Positions 7,613 to 17,603 of a stretch of DNA of 64,000 nt are shown here, piece after piece. Position 1 is the first letter of the stretch. Each line of letters begins with the position of its first letter. The stretch covers positions 1 through 64,000 of the forward strand of contig JARLGX010000030.1 in NCBI GenBank assembly GCA_031292575.1, in the 5' to 3' direction. The notes under the pieces were generated by a model. The model saw nothing but the letters and a program-made list of their open reading frames with translations. It was not told the DNA's origin and did no database searches. The DNA comes from Paludibacter sp. (lineage in GTDB: Bacteria > Bacteroidota > Bacteroidia > Bacteroidales > Paludibacteraceae). Made by a program: the position numbers and the translations under genes.

Positions 7613-8767
7613 ATGAACGTATCGAAACAAAGACTCGCATTCATCCCATTAATGCTACTGGCAATGACCCAACAACTGGTATTGTCGCAAACAAAAGGGG
7701 TTATCGCTGATAAAGCAACTCATCAACCCATCCCGTACGTTAGTGTTTACACCAAAAGCGGTGATAATGTTTTTGGCGAAATGAGCAATGAACAAGGTCA
7801 ATTCACAGTTGATTTCCCTTTTCAAACTCTCTTTTTCTCACACATCAATTATCAAAAGATTGAACTAACCAAAGAAAATCTTAGAGATACTGTTTTTTTG
7901 ACTCCAACATCTGTTTTGATCAGCGAGATCGTGGTTCGAAGCAGTGAACCAACCTGGATACCAAGAATCTTAAATGAAGTGGTTAAACAAAAGAACAAGA
8001 ATTATCAAAATACAGAAAAACAATTTGCGTATAATTACGAATCGTATACCCTCGGAGACTCATCTGGCTACGCCTTTAAAAGCAAAGGCAATTTACTTGT
8101 ACCCAAATTATCGGGGAATCCACAATACTACATTGATGCTCGAAACAACATCATAAAATATAAAGATAAAACTGCTGGTGTTGACTTTACTAATTTGAAG
8201 ACAATGCTATACGCTGATTTTATGACTTATTTCAATGCTAAGTTTATAAAAAACAACACATTTAAACAAAATCCGCTGTTCCAGTCATCAAGTCCCTATT
8301 TGGTGCAACTCAGGTTTAATGACAAAAAAGACCTTGCAAATGAGGGATATGTAGTCATCGACACGTTGAACAAAGTCGTTGTAGAATCGGCACACAATAC
8401 GGATACCGGGTACAACATCAAAAACAACACAACGCTTTTCTCTAAGGTTATGTCACCCAAATTGGGCATAAAGTACACTTTATGGATTACAAAAAGCCAT
8501 ACAAAATACAGTAAACAGGGAGGTAGTTATTATATAGCTGAATCGACGTACAAATTTAGTTTAAGAAAAACGATAAAAAACAAAAAAACAGATGCTCAGT
8601 ATTTTACCACTATTGAGTCTAAAGTCTCGTTGAACAATCAGCCGGTAAAAACCACTAAAATGATTGCACTTATAAAACCATTTAATGCCATTACTTTCTA
8701 TACAAAGAAAATGCAAAGCAATGAAGCCGCTTTAAATAAAGTACCTGTAAGTTCTGAGAAATTCTAA
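7613..8767 (+). CDS. Secreted protein with carboxypeptidase-like regulatory domain
   Basis: A 384-residue exported protein. A signal peptide (about 1-25, hydrophobic core FIPLMLLAMTQQLVLS) is followed by a carboxypeptidase-regulatory-like beta-sandwich: GVIADKATHQPIPYVSVYTK, GEMSNEQGQF, ending TSVLISEIVV. The rest looks like the front part of DUF5686-type outer-membrane proteins, though the C-terminal barrel of those is absent. This domain is common at the start of SusC-type receptors. Its role is unknown. The long leader before it contains a mobile element. Confidence 0.7.
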   Translation: MNVSKQRLAFIPLMLLAMTQQLVLSQTKGVIADKATHQPIPYVSVYTKSGDNVFGEMSNEQGQFTVDFPFQTLFFSHINYQKIELTKENLRDTVFLTPTSVLISEIVVRSSEPTWIPRILNEVVKQKNKNYQNTEKQFAYNYESYTLGDSSGYAFKSKGNLLVPKLSGNPQYYIDARNNIIKYKDKTAGVDFTNLKTMLYADFMTYFNAKFIKNNTFKQNPLFQSSSPYLVQLRFNDKKDLANEGYVVIDTLNKVVVESAHNTDTGYNIKNNTTLFSKVMSPKLGIKYTLWITKSHTKYSKQGGSYYIAESTYKFSLRKTIKNKKTDAQYFTTIESKVSLNNQPVKTTKMIALIKPFNAITFYTKKMQSNEAALNKVPVSSEKF

Positions 8768-8933
8768 TGCATTTTATAAAAAACACGGAAAGTATGGTAA
8801 CAAGCGGAGCACAGGTTAATAAGGATTTTATTCCTTTTTTTAGAGAACCCAAAGTAGAGCCAATACCGAAAACAAGTTTCAGCCAAAACTTTAAATTTTC
8901 TGAAGTTGTTGAAGTAAAACCCAAAAAAGTTTT

Positions 8934-9779
8934 TTACTTCACCAACTTCATTATTTCAGGATTATTCTCAATATATTTATTCGCAGCATCATATCCATAT
9001 CCGTAGATAGCCTGATAGGCATCGAAACTAAATACATTGTATTCCTCAATAGCTTTTGGCTCAATAATAAAACGGCATAAGTTACGTCCTGCTTTTGAAT
9101 TTTGAAATTGAACAGCACGAACAGCATACACAAGCGTGTCTATTGGTTTCTTTAATTCCGTTGGAACGCGGTGCGGAATCACATCCACTCCGATAATTGT
9201 GGGGCAAACATTTTCTATCGCCTGAGCCGGCATGTTGTTGAGCAAACCTCCATCGATATAAAAGATATCATCGAGCTTTATTGTTTCAAAAACAGCAGGA
9301 ATACTGGCTGAAGCAGCCACCCATTTATCAAGTTTTGATCCGGTGTCAACTATTTCCCATTCGGCTTTATTCAGGTTTACAACACAGATATATAATTTCT
9401 TTTGCAATTGTTCAAAACTATTATGCGGAATCAATTCCCGAATTAACGACCTAAGCATAGTATGCGTTGACAACCCCGACCGGGAAAAAGTGGGACGAAA
9501 AGTCATCAGCTTAGTGACTTTGTATAGCTTATCTTCTTTAATCAGCTGAAGCATTTCGGCAGGCGAATAACCCGCAGCATATAAAGTCCCCACAACGGCT
9601 CCCATACTTGAACCTACAATGTGAGTAGGATAAATTCCATGTTCCTCGAGCGATTGTAGTACACCGATGTGTGCAAAACCCAATGCACCTCCCCCACTCA
9701 AACATATACCGAGTGAATTGTTTTTTTCGGGAGATTTGAAAATGTTTTTCATTATCTTTATCATTTTAGTTTTTATCAA
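8934..9779 (-). CDS. Patatin-like phospholipase family protein
   Basis: A 281-residue serine hydrolase of the patatin/RssA family that would cleave acyl esters of lipids. Visible motifs are the oxyanion-hole loop SGGGALG, the nucleophile elbow GSSMG (GxSxG) and the catalytic Asp in DGGLLNNMP, together the Ser-Asp dyad of the family. No signal peptide, so cytoplasmic. A second in-frame ATG (MKNIFKSP) ten codons in may be the true start. It points toward the gene at 7613 and stands alone. Confidence 0.88.
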   Translation of the reverse strand: MIKTKMIKIMKNIFKSPEKNNSLGICLSGGGALGFAHIGVLQSLEEHGIYPTHIVGSSMGAVVGTLYAAGYSPAEMLQLIKEDKLYKVTKLMTFRPTFSRSGLSTHTMLRSLIRELIPHNSFEQLQKKLYICVVNLNKAEWEIVDTGSKLDKWVAASASIPAVFETIKLDDIFYIDGGLLNNMPAQAIENVCPTIIGVDVIPHRVPTELKKPIDTLVYAVRAVQFQNSKAGRNLCRFIIEPKAIEEYNVFSFDAYQAIYGYGYDAANKYIENNPEIMKLVK

Positions 9780-9959
9780 GTAAAACTTAGGTCTATATTT
9801 GTTAATGGATTAAAATCTTTTCAGAATAAAGCCGTTTAAAAGGATTAATTGACTTATTTTTGTAATAAAAATTTAGAATTTATCTATTCTGACTTCAAAG
9901 ATAGAATATATTTTTTGATTTAATCTTTTGTCTGTAACTGAAACTTAAAATTGCTCGTT

Positions 9960-12134
9960 ATGAAACGTATAACACTTATTTTCGTATTGACATTGTGTGT
10001 TAATGTCATGTTTGCCAATTTATTGTATGATATAACCGATGGCAAATTCAGAGTAAAAACTGTGGAAATGCCACGTTCGATGAATGATGGATTGCATTAC
10101 ACCATGATGGTGAATGACAAAGCTGTGGTAAAATACAATTACAAAACCGGTGCTACCATCGATACTATTTTCAGTATTTCGAGACTAAAGAAATCGCCCA
10201 TTAAACAAATATCGGGGTATGAACTGAGTCCGGACGAAAACAAGTTATTGGTTTACACCAATGTAAAATACCGCTACCGCCGCACTTTTACCGCCGATTA
10301 TTATGTTTACAACATTAAGCATAACGAATTTGAAGCACTTTCGGAGAATGGACCTGAGGAAGTTCCGCTATTTTCACCCGATAGTAAATACATTGCTTTT
10401 GCCCGCCAGAACAATATTTACATGAAAAAACTCGAATACGATACTGAGATTGCAATTACTACCGACGGACAGGCAGGAAGTATAATTAACGGAACACCGG
10501 ATTGGGTATATGAAGAAGAGTTTGAAAAAACCCGTTTTTTTGTATTTAGTCCCGATAGCAAAATGCTGGCTTTTGTAAAATTCGATGAAACTAAAGTTCC
10601 CCAATATTCCTTTCCGGTTTACAATGATAAGTCTGCGGATAAAGACGAATTGACTTTATACCCTTCTACTTTTAGTTTTAAATATCCTAAAGCCGGACAA
10701 AACAATTCTAAAGTAAGCGTGTGTGTGTATGATGATTATTATAAATCAATCAAAACAATGAAACTTGGCGATGATGATCAGGATTTCTACATTCCGCGCC
10801 TAATGTGGACGAACTCTGTAGATCAGTTGGCTATTTTTAAACTTAACCGTAATCAGAACCAACTGGACATGCTGCTTGCAAATCCAAAATCAACATTATC
10901 AAAACTTTGTGTACAGGAAAATGACAAGTATTATGTCGATTACCAAAATATAGACTATATTCATTTTTCTACCGATAATACATCCTTTATCGGAGTAAGT
11001 GAAAAAGATGGTTACCGCCATGTGTATTTATACGGAATAAATGGAGTGGTAAAAAAAGAGCTTACAAAAGGAAAATGGGATGTGACCAATGTATACGGAT
11101 ATGATGAAAAAAAACAGGTTCTTTATTATCAATCTGCGGAAACATCGTCAATGCAACGTGACATATTTTCAGTAGACCTTAAAGGGAAAAAAGTCCGGTT
11201 AACCGATGGTAAAGGAACACACGATGCCAACTTTAATTCAACACTTACTTACTTTGTGGATAATGCTTCAAGTGCGGAAACTCCCAACGTTGTTACATTA
11301 CGAACCAACACAGGCATCGATATCAGACAAATCGAAAACAATGCTGCATTAGCCTCACAAATTAAATCGTTGAATTTTCCGAAAAAAGAGTTTTTCAATT
11401 TCACTACTTCCGAAAACGTGAAGCTTAACGGTTGGATGTTGAAGCCTGCAGACTTTAACCCAAACAAAAAATACCCCGTTTTGATGGTTCAATACAGTGG
11501 ACCAGATTCGCAGGAAGTACTTGACAAATGGCATATCGATTGGGAATACTACCTGACAACCTTGGGTTATGTAGTAACTTGTGTCGATGGGCGTGGAACC
11601 GGTGCCCGTGGATCAGAATTCAGGAAATGCACGTATGAACATTTAGGACTTCTGGAAACAACTGATCAAGTAGAAGCCGCAAAATACCTTGGACAACAAT
11701 CGTTTATTGATAAAGACCGAATTGGAATATGGGGTTGGAGTTATGGCGGATATATGACATTAATGAGTATGAGCTCGGGCGAAAAAGTATTCAAAGCAGG
11801 AATAGCAGTTGCTCCTGTTACCGATTGGCGATTATATGATTCGGCTTACACCGAACGTTATATGCGTACTCCCCAGGAAAATTTCAAAGGTTACGACGAA
11901 TCGTCAGCTTTACTTCGGGCAAACAAATTGCAGGGAAACTTACTCATTATCCACGGCACTGCCGACGATAATGTCCATACTCAAAACACCATGCTGTATA
12001 TCGACAAATTGGTAGCTGCCGACAAGCAATTTGAAATGCAACTCTATACCGACAAAAATCACAGCATTCTTGGCAAACAAACCCGACGACATTTATATAC
12101 CCGCATGACTGATTTTTTATTAAAGAATTTGTAG
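9960..12134 (+). CDS. Dipeptidyl peptidase IV (S9 family)
   Basis: A 724-residue exported peptidase that removes X-Pro or X-Ala dipeptides from peptide N-termini in the periplasm, supporting peptide use. Residues 1-22 form a signal peptide. A beta-propeller with the double-Glu anchor DWVYEEEF, which binds the substrate amino group, is followed by the hydrolase domain with Ser594 in GWSYGG, Asp in GTADDNVH and His in DKNHSILG. I start at ATG 9960 rather than the TTG nine bases earlier because the signal peptide then begins MKRITLIF. Length is normal for the family. Confidence 0.93.
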   Translation: MKRITLIFVLTLCVNVMFANLLYDITDGKFRVKTVEMPRSMNDGLHYTMMVNDKAVVKYNYKTGATIDTIFSISRLKKSPIKQISGYELSPDENKLLVYTNVKYRYRRTFTADYYVYNIKHNEFEALSENGPEEVPLFSPDSKYIAFARQNNIYMKKLEYDTEIAITTDGQAGSIINGTPDWVYEEEFEKTRFFVFSPDSKMLAFVKFDETKVPQYSFPVYNDKSADKDELTLYPSTFSFKYPKAGQNNSKVSVCVYDDYYKSIKTMKLGDDDQDFYIPRLMWTNSVDQLAIFKLNRNQNQLDMLLANPKSTLSKLCVQENDKYYVDYQNIDYIHFSTDNTSFIGVSEKDGYRHVYLYGINGVVKKELTKGKWDVTNVYGYDEKKQVLYYQSAETSSMQRDIFSVDLKGKKVRLTDGKGTHDANFNSTLTYFVDNASSAETPNVVTLRTNTGIDIRQIENNAALASQIKSLNFPKKEFFNFTTSENVKLNGWMLKPADFNPNKKYPVLMVQYSGPDSQEVLDKWHIDWEYYLTTLGYVVTCVDGRGTGARGSEFRKCTYEHLGLLETTDQVEAAKYLGQQSFIDKDRIGIWGWSYGGYMTLMSMSSGEKVFKAGIAVAPVTDWRLYDSAYTERYMRTPQENFKGYDESSALLRANKLQGNLLIIHGTADDNVHTQNTMLYIDKLVAADKQFEMQLYTDKNHSILGKQTRRHLYTRMTDFLLKNL

Positions 12135-12229
12135 TTTCTGTAAATACAAAGAGCCGAATATATGTTTTAAAACACTATTTATAAGACGTTTCTTATTTAG
12201 CATATTGTTATTTCTTTAATAAAAATTTA

Positions 12230-12237
12230 TAACTTTG
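12230..12237 (+). promoter_or_regulatory. Promoter of the sugar transporter-glucokinase pair
   Basis: TAACTTTG fits the -7 consensus TAnnTTTG, with ATTG at 12204-12207 as a possible -33 element (spacing 22). It overlaps a TTG that could be mistaken for the start codon of the next gene. Confidence 0.6.
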
Positions 12238-12282
12238 CATATCAAAAAATTATCAAACTATTTAATTATTAAAATCTTTTAT

Positions 12283-13581
12283 ATGAGCACAGAAAAGAAA
12301 AATTACGCATTGCCAATTGCAATGATGTTTGCCTTGTTTTTTATGATTTCATTCGTCACTGGTCTTCCAAGTCCAATGGGTGTCATTGTTGCAAAACAAT
12401 TTGGAGCTTCTAATTTCGAGTCACAGTTAGGTTTCCTTGCAAACTTTTTAGCTTATGCATTCATGGGTATTCCGGCAGGTATAATGCTAAAGAAATTTGG
12501 TTATAAAAAAACAGCTTTAGCTGCTGTTCTGGTTGGTTTTGTTGGAGTTGGAGTTCAGTATTTTTCGGGTGTCTTTGGAAGCTTTTCAATCTATCTTACC
12601 GGTGCATTTATTGCCGGTTTTTCAATGTGTATGCTTAATACAGTAGTAAACCCAATGCTTAATACTTTAGGAGGAGGAGGAAACTCAGGTAACAAGCTTC
12701 TACAATTTGGAGGTTCTATTAACTCTATCGGAGCAACTATTACGCCCATGTTGGTTGGATATTTAATGGGAGCTGCAGCCGGACGCACAATTGAAAAAGC
12801 AAATCCTGCTCTTTTTATCGCTTTAGGAATTTTTGCGTTAGCATTTGTAGTACTTTTCTTTGTCAACATCCCTGAACCTCATATGGAAACTGCGACTGAA
12901 AGAAAAGTAAAACACAGTCACAGTCCACTTTCTTTCCGTCATTTCACTCTCGGAGCTATTGCAATTTTTATTTATGTAGGTATCGAAATCGGTATTCCAA
13001 GCACTGCAAACTTATTTATGACAGCCTCATCAACAGTCGGAACTCATTTAGGATTAGGAATAGATGCTACAACAGCAGGATTTGTAGTTGGTATCTACTG
13101 GTTACTAATGTTAGTAGGACGTTTAATTGGAGGTGCAATAGGTTCTAAAGTGTCAAGTAAAACAATGTTGACTGTAGTTGCATCTTTAGGTTTGTTATTT
13201 ATCATTTTAGCTATTTTTAGCCCATTAACTACAACTGTAAGTATGCCTTTGTTTAAGTCAGATCTTTCATTTGGAATTACCCAAGTGCCTATAAGCATTA
13301 TGTTTCTTATATTGTGCGGTTTGTGCACGTCTATTATGTGGGGAGGTATTTTTAACCTTGCAGTCGAAGGTCTTGGAAAATATACTGCAGCTGCCTCAGG
13401 AATTTTCATGGTGATGGTTTGTGGGGGTGGAATTGTTCCGCTTTTCCAAGGATTTATTTCTGATCACTTTGGATATTTAAATAGCTATTGGGTAATGTTT
13501 GCGTGTTTAGCATATATGCTTTTTTACGGCTTAATTGGGTCTAAAAACGTTAACAAAGATATTCCTGTCGAAAATGTTTAA
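12283..13581 (+). CDS. MFS sugar transporter (FucP/GluP-like)
   Basis: A 432-residue inner-membrane symporter with about 12 hydrophobic helices. The start ALPIAMMFALFFMISFVTGL and the helix-loop signature MGIPAGIMLKKFGYKKT are those of fucose/glucose-galactose:proton symporters. ATG 12283 is chosen because a longer TTG start at 12235 would lie within the promoter. A ROK-family glucokinase follows after 27 bases, so the likely substrate is glucose or a related hexose, imported unphosphorylated and then phosphorylated inside. Confidence 0.88.
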   Translation: MSTEKKNYALPIAMMFALFFMISFVTGLPSPMGVIVAKQFGASNFESQLGFLANFLAYAFMGIPAGIMLKKFGYKKTALAAVLVGFVGVGVQYFSGVFGSFSIYLTGAFIAGFSMCMLNTVVNPMLNTLGGGGNSGNKLLQFGGSINSIGATITPMLVGYLMGAAAGRTIEKANPALFIALGIFALAFVVLFFVNIPEPHMETATERKVKHSHSPLSFRHFTLGAIAIFIYVGIEIGIPSTANLFMTASSTVGTHLGLGIDATTAGFVVGIYWLLMLVGRLIGGAIGSKVSSKTMLTVVASLGLLFIILAIFSPLTTTVSMPLFKSDLSFGITQVPISIMFLILCGLCTSIMWGGIFNLAVEGLGKYTAAASGIFMVMVCGGGIVPLFQGFISDHFGYLNSYWVMFACLAYMLFYGLIGSKNVNKDIPVENV

Positions 13582-13608
13582 TCAATAAAATTTTAAATTA
13601 TAATAACA

Positions 13609-14568
13609 ATGGAAAAACCATATGTAATCGGCATGGATATGGGTGGTACAAATACCGTTTTCGGTATTGTTGACACCCGTGGAACTGTTATATCAAAAAG
13701 TGCAATTAAAACATCAACTCATCCGGATGATGTTAACTTATATATCAATGACATTTATGTTGAACTTTCAAAATTGATTGATGCAGCAGGTGGCATTGAC
13801 AAAATAAAAGGAATTGGCGTAGGAGCTCCTAATGGTAACTATTATACCGGAAATATTGAATTCGCTCCAAACTTACCGTGGAAAGGCGTTATTCCTTTTG
13901 CAAAATTAATGGCTGAAAAGTTTGGAGTACCTGCTGCTCTGACAAACGATGCAAATGCTGCTGCTGTAGGCGAAATGACTTACGGAGCCGCTCACGGTAT
14001 GAAAAACTTTATTATGATTACACTTGGTACGGGAGTTGGCAGTGGAATCGTTATCGATGGTAAAGTTGTTTATGGGCATGATGGATTTGCAGGAGAACTT
14101 GGACATGTAAATGTTATGCGCAATAACGGTCGTTTATGCGGTTGCGGAAAATCAGGTTGTTTGGAAACCTACGCGTCTGCAACAGGAGTTGCACGTTCAG
14201 CGCGTGAAATTCTGGAAACAAGCACTAAAGACAGCCTTTTACGCAACATTCCTGTTGACATTATTACATCGAAAGATGTATATGATGCTGCAATTCAAGG
14301 TGACGAAGTTGCAAAAGAGATTTTCAACTTTACCGGAAAAATTCTGGGTGAAGCAATTGCTGATTTTGTTGCGTTTAGCGCACCGGAAGCAATTGTGCTT
14401 TTTGGTGGTTTAACCAAAGCCGGAGATTTAATTCTTAATCCAATTGTTGAGAATATGGAAAAGAATTTATTACCAATTTGGAAAGGTAAAGTAAAAGTGT
14501 TATTCTCTGATTTAAAGGAAGCAGATGCAGCGGTGTTAGGTGCAAGTGCTTTAGCTTGGGAACTTTAA
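13609..14568 (+). CDS. ROK family glucokinase
   Basis: A 319-residue sugar kinase that phosphorylates glucose (or a close hexose) with ATP. The phosphate loop is GMDMGGTNTVFGIVD (8-22), the active-site region includes TNDANAAAVGE, and GTGVGSGIVIDGKV precedes the ROK signature ending GELGHV. The zinc site is CGCGKSGC near residues 177-184. No N-terminal DNA-binding domain, so it is a kinase and not a repressor. It forms an operon with the transporter just before it and ends at a clear terminator. Confidence 0.92.
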   Translation: MEKPYVIGMDMGGTNTVFGIVDTRGTVISKSAIKTSTHPDDVNLYINDIYVELSKLIDAAGGIDKIKGIGVGAPNGNYYTGNIEFAPNLPWKGVIPFAKLMAEKFGVPAALTNDANAAAVGEMTYGAAHGMKNFIMITLGTGVGSGIVIDGKVVYGHDGFAGELGHVNVMRNNGRLCGCGKSGCLETYASATGVARSAREILETSTKDSLLRNIPVDIITSKDVYDAAIQGDEVAKEIFNFTGKILGEAIADFVAFSAPEAIVLFGGLTKAGDLILNPIVENMEKNLLPIWKGKVKVLFSDLKEADAAVLGASALAWEL

Positions 14569-14610
14569 TCAATGTAAATGTTGACAATTCATAGTTGACA
14601 CTGAATAATA

Positions 14611-14645
14611 AAAAAACCCTTTCTGAATTCAGGAAGGGTTTTTTA
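14611..14645. terminator. Terminator between glucokinase and pseudouridine synthase genes
   Basis: The hairpin AACCCTT...AAGGGTT is flanked by A-run and T-run, so it can stop transcription from both convergent genes. Confidence 0.85.
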
Positions 14646-14668
14646 TTGAACATTTGTTGGTTAAGTTT

Positions 14669-15607
14669 TCAATGAAATATATTCAAAAAATTGCGAGGTA
14701 CCTGCGTTTCAAAACTAACAACTTCGGTAGTAATAGGATGATAAAAGGCCAATAGCCGGGCATGTAATCCAAGTCTGGCAATGGGACTGATTCCAGCTCC
14801 GTATTTTTTATCTCCAACAATTGGATGACCAATTCCTTGCATGTGAACCCGAATCTGATTTTTGCGCCCTGTCTCCAGTTCTATTTCGAGTAACGAAAAA
14901 TTATCATTTGACTTTACGCATCGGTAATGTGTAATGGCTTGCTGACCACCATTATCGGTATTGCTCGAATGTATTTTCAATGACTTTTCATTTTCCGAAA
15001 GCCACGTAACAATGGTATCCTGCTCTTTTTCCATTTTTCCTTCAACCAATGCCACATAAATACGACGGGTTACGATACGATGCCAGTTTTCTTGTAAAAT
15101 AAGTTGAACTTCCTTTGTTTTTGCAAACATTATTACTCCCGAAGTTTCACGGTCCAGACGATGAACAACATAAATGCGATTTTGTGGTGAACTCTTCTTC
15201 ACGTGGTTTTTTAAAATTGAGAAAGCCGTAGTTTCATCTGCATTTCCAGTGCTTACAGTAAGCAGTCCTTCTTTTTTTTCAACAACTATCAGATAATTAT
15301 CTTCGAAAATGATACGAAGTTTTGGATGAGAAAGTTCAATATTTCCCCTACCGCTGTTTACAGCAACGATGTCGTTAGGTTGTAATTCCAAATTAAATTG
15401 AGTTGTCACCTTATTGTTCACCATCACCTGTCGATGCGCTAACAACGATTTAACAGAATTCCGGCTCATTCCCCCCATTTTAGCTAATAAAAAAGTCATT
15501 AACTCTACTGGTTCGGTTGCTTTTAAATGAGTTTCTTTAGGTGCGGGAGCAGTTTTTGGTTTACGTTTCATGTTATTTTTTGTACACGATTGCTGATTTA
15601 CAGCCAT
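14669..15607 (-). CDS. RluA family RNA pseudouridine synthase
   Basis: A 312-residue enzyme that converts specific uridines in rRNA or tRNA to pseudouridine. An S4 RNA-binding domain (about 33-85) precedes the catalytic domain with HRLDRETSG, where Asp152 is the nucleophile, and the fold end marked by GRKNQIRVHM and the GDKKYG loop. A shorter start at MKRKPK (residue 13) is possible. The exact target base cannot be read from the sequence. It is 24 bases downstream of the FAD enzyme gene on the same strand. Confidence 0.92.
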   Translation of the reverse strand: MAVNQQSCTKNNMKRKPKTAPAPKETHLKATEPVELMTFLLAKMGGMSRNSVKSLLAHRQVMVNNKVTTQFNLELQPNDIVAVNSGRGNIELSHPKLRIIFEDNYLIVVEKKEGLLTVSTGNADETTAFSILKNHVKKSSPQNRIYVVHRLDRETSGVIMFAKTKEVQLILQENWHRIVTRRIYVALVEGKMEKEQDTIVTWLSENEKSLKIHSSNTDNGGQQAITHYRCVKSNDNFSLLEIELETGRKNQIRVHMQGIGHPIVGDKKYGAGISPIARLGLHARLLAFYHPITTEVVSFETQVPRNFLNIFH

Positions 15608-15631
15608 CGGCTATTTTAAATCTATTTTATC

Positions 15632-17215
15632 TTATTTTTTTGTAATTTGTAACTCGTAATTTGCCACGGCCAAAGCAGCATTTTCGCCATCAATGGCAGA
15701 CGAAGTAATTCCACCCGAATAACCAGAACCTTCGCCAGCAGGGAAAAGTCCATTTATAACAGGATGCTGACCTGTTTCAGGATTTCTTGGGATGCGAACC
15801 GCCGACGATGAACGTGTTTCAACTCCGACTACTACAGCATCATTAGTTAAATAACCGTGCATTTTACGATCAAACTTTTTAAATCCTTCGCGAAGTTTTG
15901 TAGAAATAACACTTGGTAACCAAAAATGCATAGGAGATGAAATCAGTCCTGGCAAATAAGAACATTCAGGCAAGTCGGCCGATAACTTTCCTTTTACAAA
16001 ATCACCTAAACGTTGAGCCGGAGCCACTTGCCCTAGACCACCATTGTTTGTGAAAGCTAATTTTTCGACATATTGCTGAAATTTTAGTCCAGCCAACACA
16101 CCATATTCGTGAAAATCAGTAGGAATATCCTCTGGGCGAATTTCCACCACGATACCAGAATTTGCATAAGGTGAGTTTCGCTGAGAAGCTGACATTCCAT
16201 TCACGACAATCTCATTTTTTCCACTTCCAGCAGGTACAATATGACCTCCGGGGCACATGCAAAATGAATAAACACCACGCTCATTAACCTGATCTACCAA
16301 ATTATAAGCAGCAGCCGGCAAGTATGGTCCACGCTCTTTGGAGTGATATTGTATACTGTCAATTAATGCTTGCGGATGCTCCACCCGAATGCCCATGGCA
16401 AAACCTTTTGCTTCCAAAGCAACACCTTGTCGGTGTAACATTTCATAAATATCGTGTGCTGAATGTCCGGTAGCAAGTATCAATGCATGAGCTTTAAAAA
16501 TGCTTCCGTCTAATGTTTTACATCCAAACACCTGATTATTTTCAATCAGAATTTCTGTCAGTCTTTGTTCAAAGTGAATTTCACCACCACACGAGGTAAT
16601 CGTTTTACTGATATTTTCAATAACAAGTGGAAGTTTATCAGACCCAATATGTGGATGAGCGTCATACATAATTTCTTCTGCTGCGCCATGAAAGTGAAAA
16701 ATCTCGAAAATACGATCCGTATTTCCTTTCTTTTTTGAACGCGTGTACAATTTCCCGTCGGAAAATGTTCCTGCTCCTCCTTCACCAAAACAATAATTCG
16801 AATCTATTTCAATTCCCTTGTTTCTATTCAGTTGTGCAATATCTACTTTGCGTTCACGGGCACTTTTTCCTCTTTCCAGAATTATAGGCTTCAATCCGCA
16901 TTCAATAAGTTTTAAAGCTGCAAAAAGTCCTGCCGGCCCTGCACCAATTATCAATACAGGTGTTTTATCAATTACTGACTTATACTCAAAATGAGGTTTT
17001 TCGATTACAGGAGCAGGTTCATCCCAATAAACTTCAACTGTCAGATTCACTTTTGGTTGAAACGAACGCGCATCTATCGATTTCTTTGTTGTACGCAAAC
17101 GAGTAATACGTGAAGGTGAAATCTCCAGTTTATCAGCCACTAGTTTTGCTAGTAAATCTTGTTTAAATGCTTGTTCGGGTGTGAGTGTAAGTTGGACTTC
17201 GTTATGCATATTCAA
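15632..17215 (-). CDS. FAD-dependent oxidoreductase (COG2509-like)
   Basis: A 527-residue flavoprotein. The Rossmann motif VLIIGAGPAGLFAALKLIECG binds FAD, followed by ILERGKSARERK and the family-specific FGEGGAGTFSDGKLYTR. The end GEGSGYSGGITSSAIDGENAA closes the FAD site. These mark the widespread but uncharacterised FAD-dependent dehydrogenase family. The short N-terminal domain (LTLTPEQAF to about residue 65) is also typical. Substrate unknown. It is probably co-transcribed with the pseudouridine synthase gene. Confidence 0.88.
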   Translation of the reverse strand: MNMHNEVQLTLTPEQAFKQDLLAKLVADKLEISPSRITRLRTTKKSIDARSFQPKVNLTVEVYWDEPAPVIEKPHFEYKSVIDKTPVLIIGAGPAGLFAALKLIECGLKPIILERGKSARERKVDIAQLNRNKGIEIDSNYCFGEGGAGTFSDGKLYTRSKKKGNTDRIFEIFHFHGAAEEIMYDAHPHIGSDKLPLVIENISKTITSCGGEIHFEQRLTEILIENNQVFGCKTLDGSIFKAHALILATGHSAHDIYEMLHRQGVALEAKGFAMGIRVEHPQALIDSIQYHSKERGPYLPAAAYNLVDQVNERGVYSFCMCPGGHIVPAGSGKNEIVVNGMSASQRNSPYANSGIVVEIRPEDIPTDFHEYGVLAGLKFQQYVEKLAFTNNGGLGQVAPAQRLGDFVKGKLSADLPECSYLPGLISSPMHFWLPSVISTKLREGFKKFDRKMHGYLTNDAVVVGVETRSSSAVRIPRNPETGQHPVINGLFPAGEGSGYSGGITSSAIDGENAALAVANYELQITKK

Positions 17216-17302
17216 ATCAAATTATTGGTTTGCAAAGATACTCAAATAAAACTACAATGTTATAAGTGAATATATTTACAATTCAGTTGAAATTATCTTG
17301 CA

Positions 17303-17338
17303 CAAAAGCCGAAAACACTCAACGAGTTTTCGGCTTTC
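17303..17338 (-). terminator. Terminator of tRNA-Arg
   Basis: The hairpin AAAGCCGAAAAC...GTTTTCGGCTTT lies just beyond the 3' end of the tRNA and is followed on that strand by T residues. Confidence 0.8.
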
Positions 17339-17340
17339 AG

Positions 17341-17414
<74 letters not shown>

Positions 17415-17552
17415 AATTCATATATTCAACAATTAAATTCTATTTATTAGATTTTATTAAAAAAGTAGTGCAAAAGTAGTTCAATTTTTGGAAAGACACA
17501 ACAGTTTCGAGTAAAAATGGGGAAACGCACTGATTTATTGACGAAAAATCGC

Positions 17553-17560
17553 TAATTTTG
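17553..17560 (+). promoter_or_regulatory. Promoter -7 box of thrA
   Basis: TAATTTTG matches TAnnTTTG and lies 44 bases before the thrA ATG. The short leader has no room for an attenuator, unlike the ilv operon. Confidence 0.55.
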
Positions 17561-17603
17561 CATTCAATAATAAAAATGGACTAATTTAACTTTACTCATA
17601 ACA

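Noticed and set aside
8767-9006. 79-residue plus-strand frame after the gene at 7613
   Set aside because: It overlaps the end of the patatin gene on the other strand, has no recognisable domain and begins only by chance overlap with the previous stop codon.
12235-12282. Longer start for the sugar transporter
   Set aside because: The TTG at 12235 is part of the TAACTTTG promoter box; the ATG at 12283 gives the usual family start.
17415-17603. Attenuator before thrA
   Set aside because: Because of the ilv leader I looked for a Thr/Ile-rich mini-ORF, but the leader after the promoter is only about 40 bases and has neither an ORF nor a hairpin.
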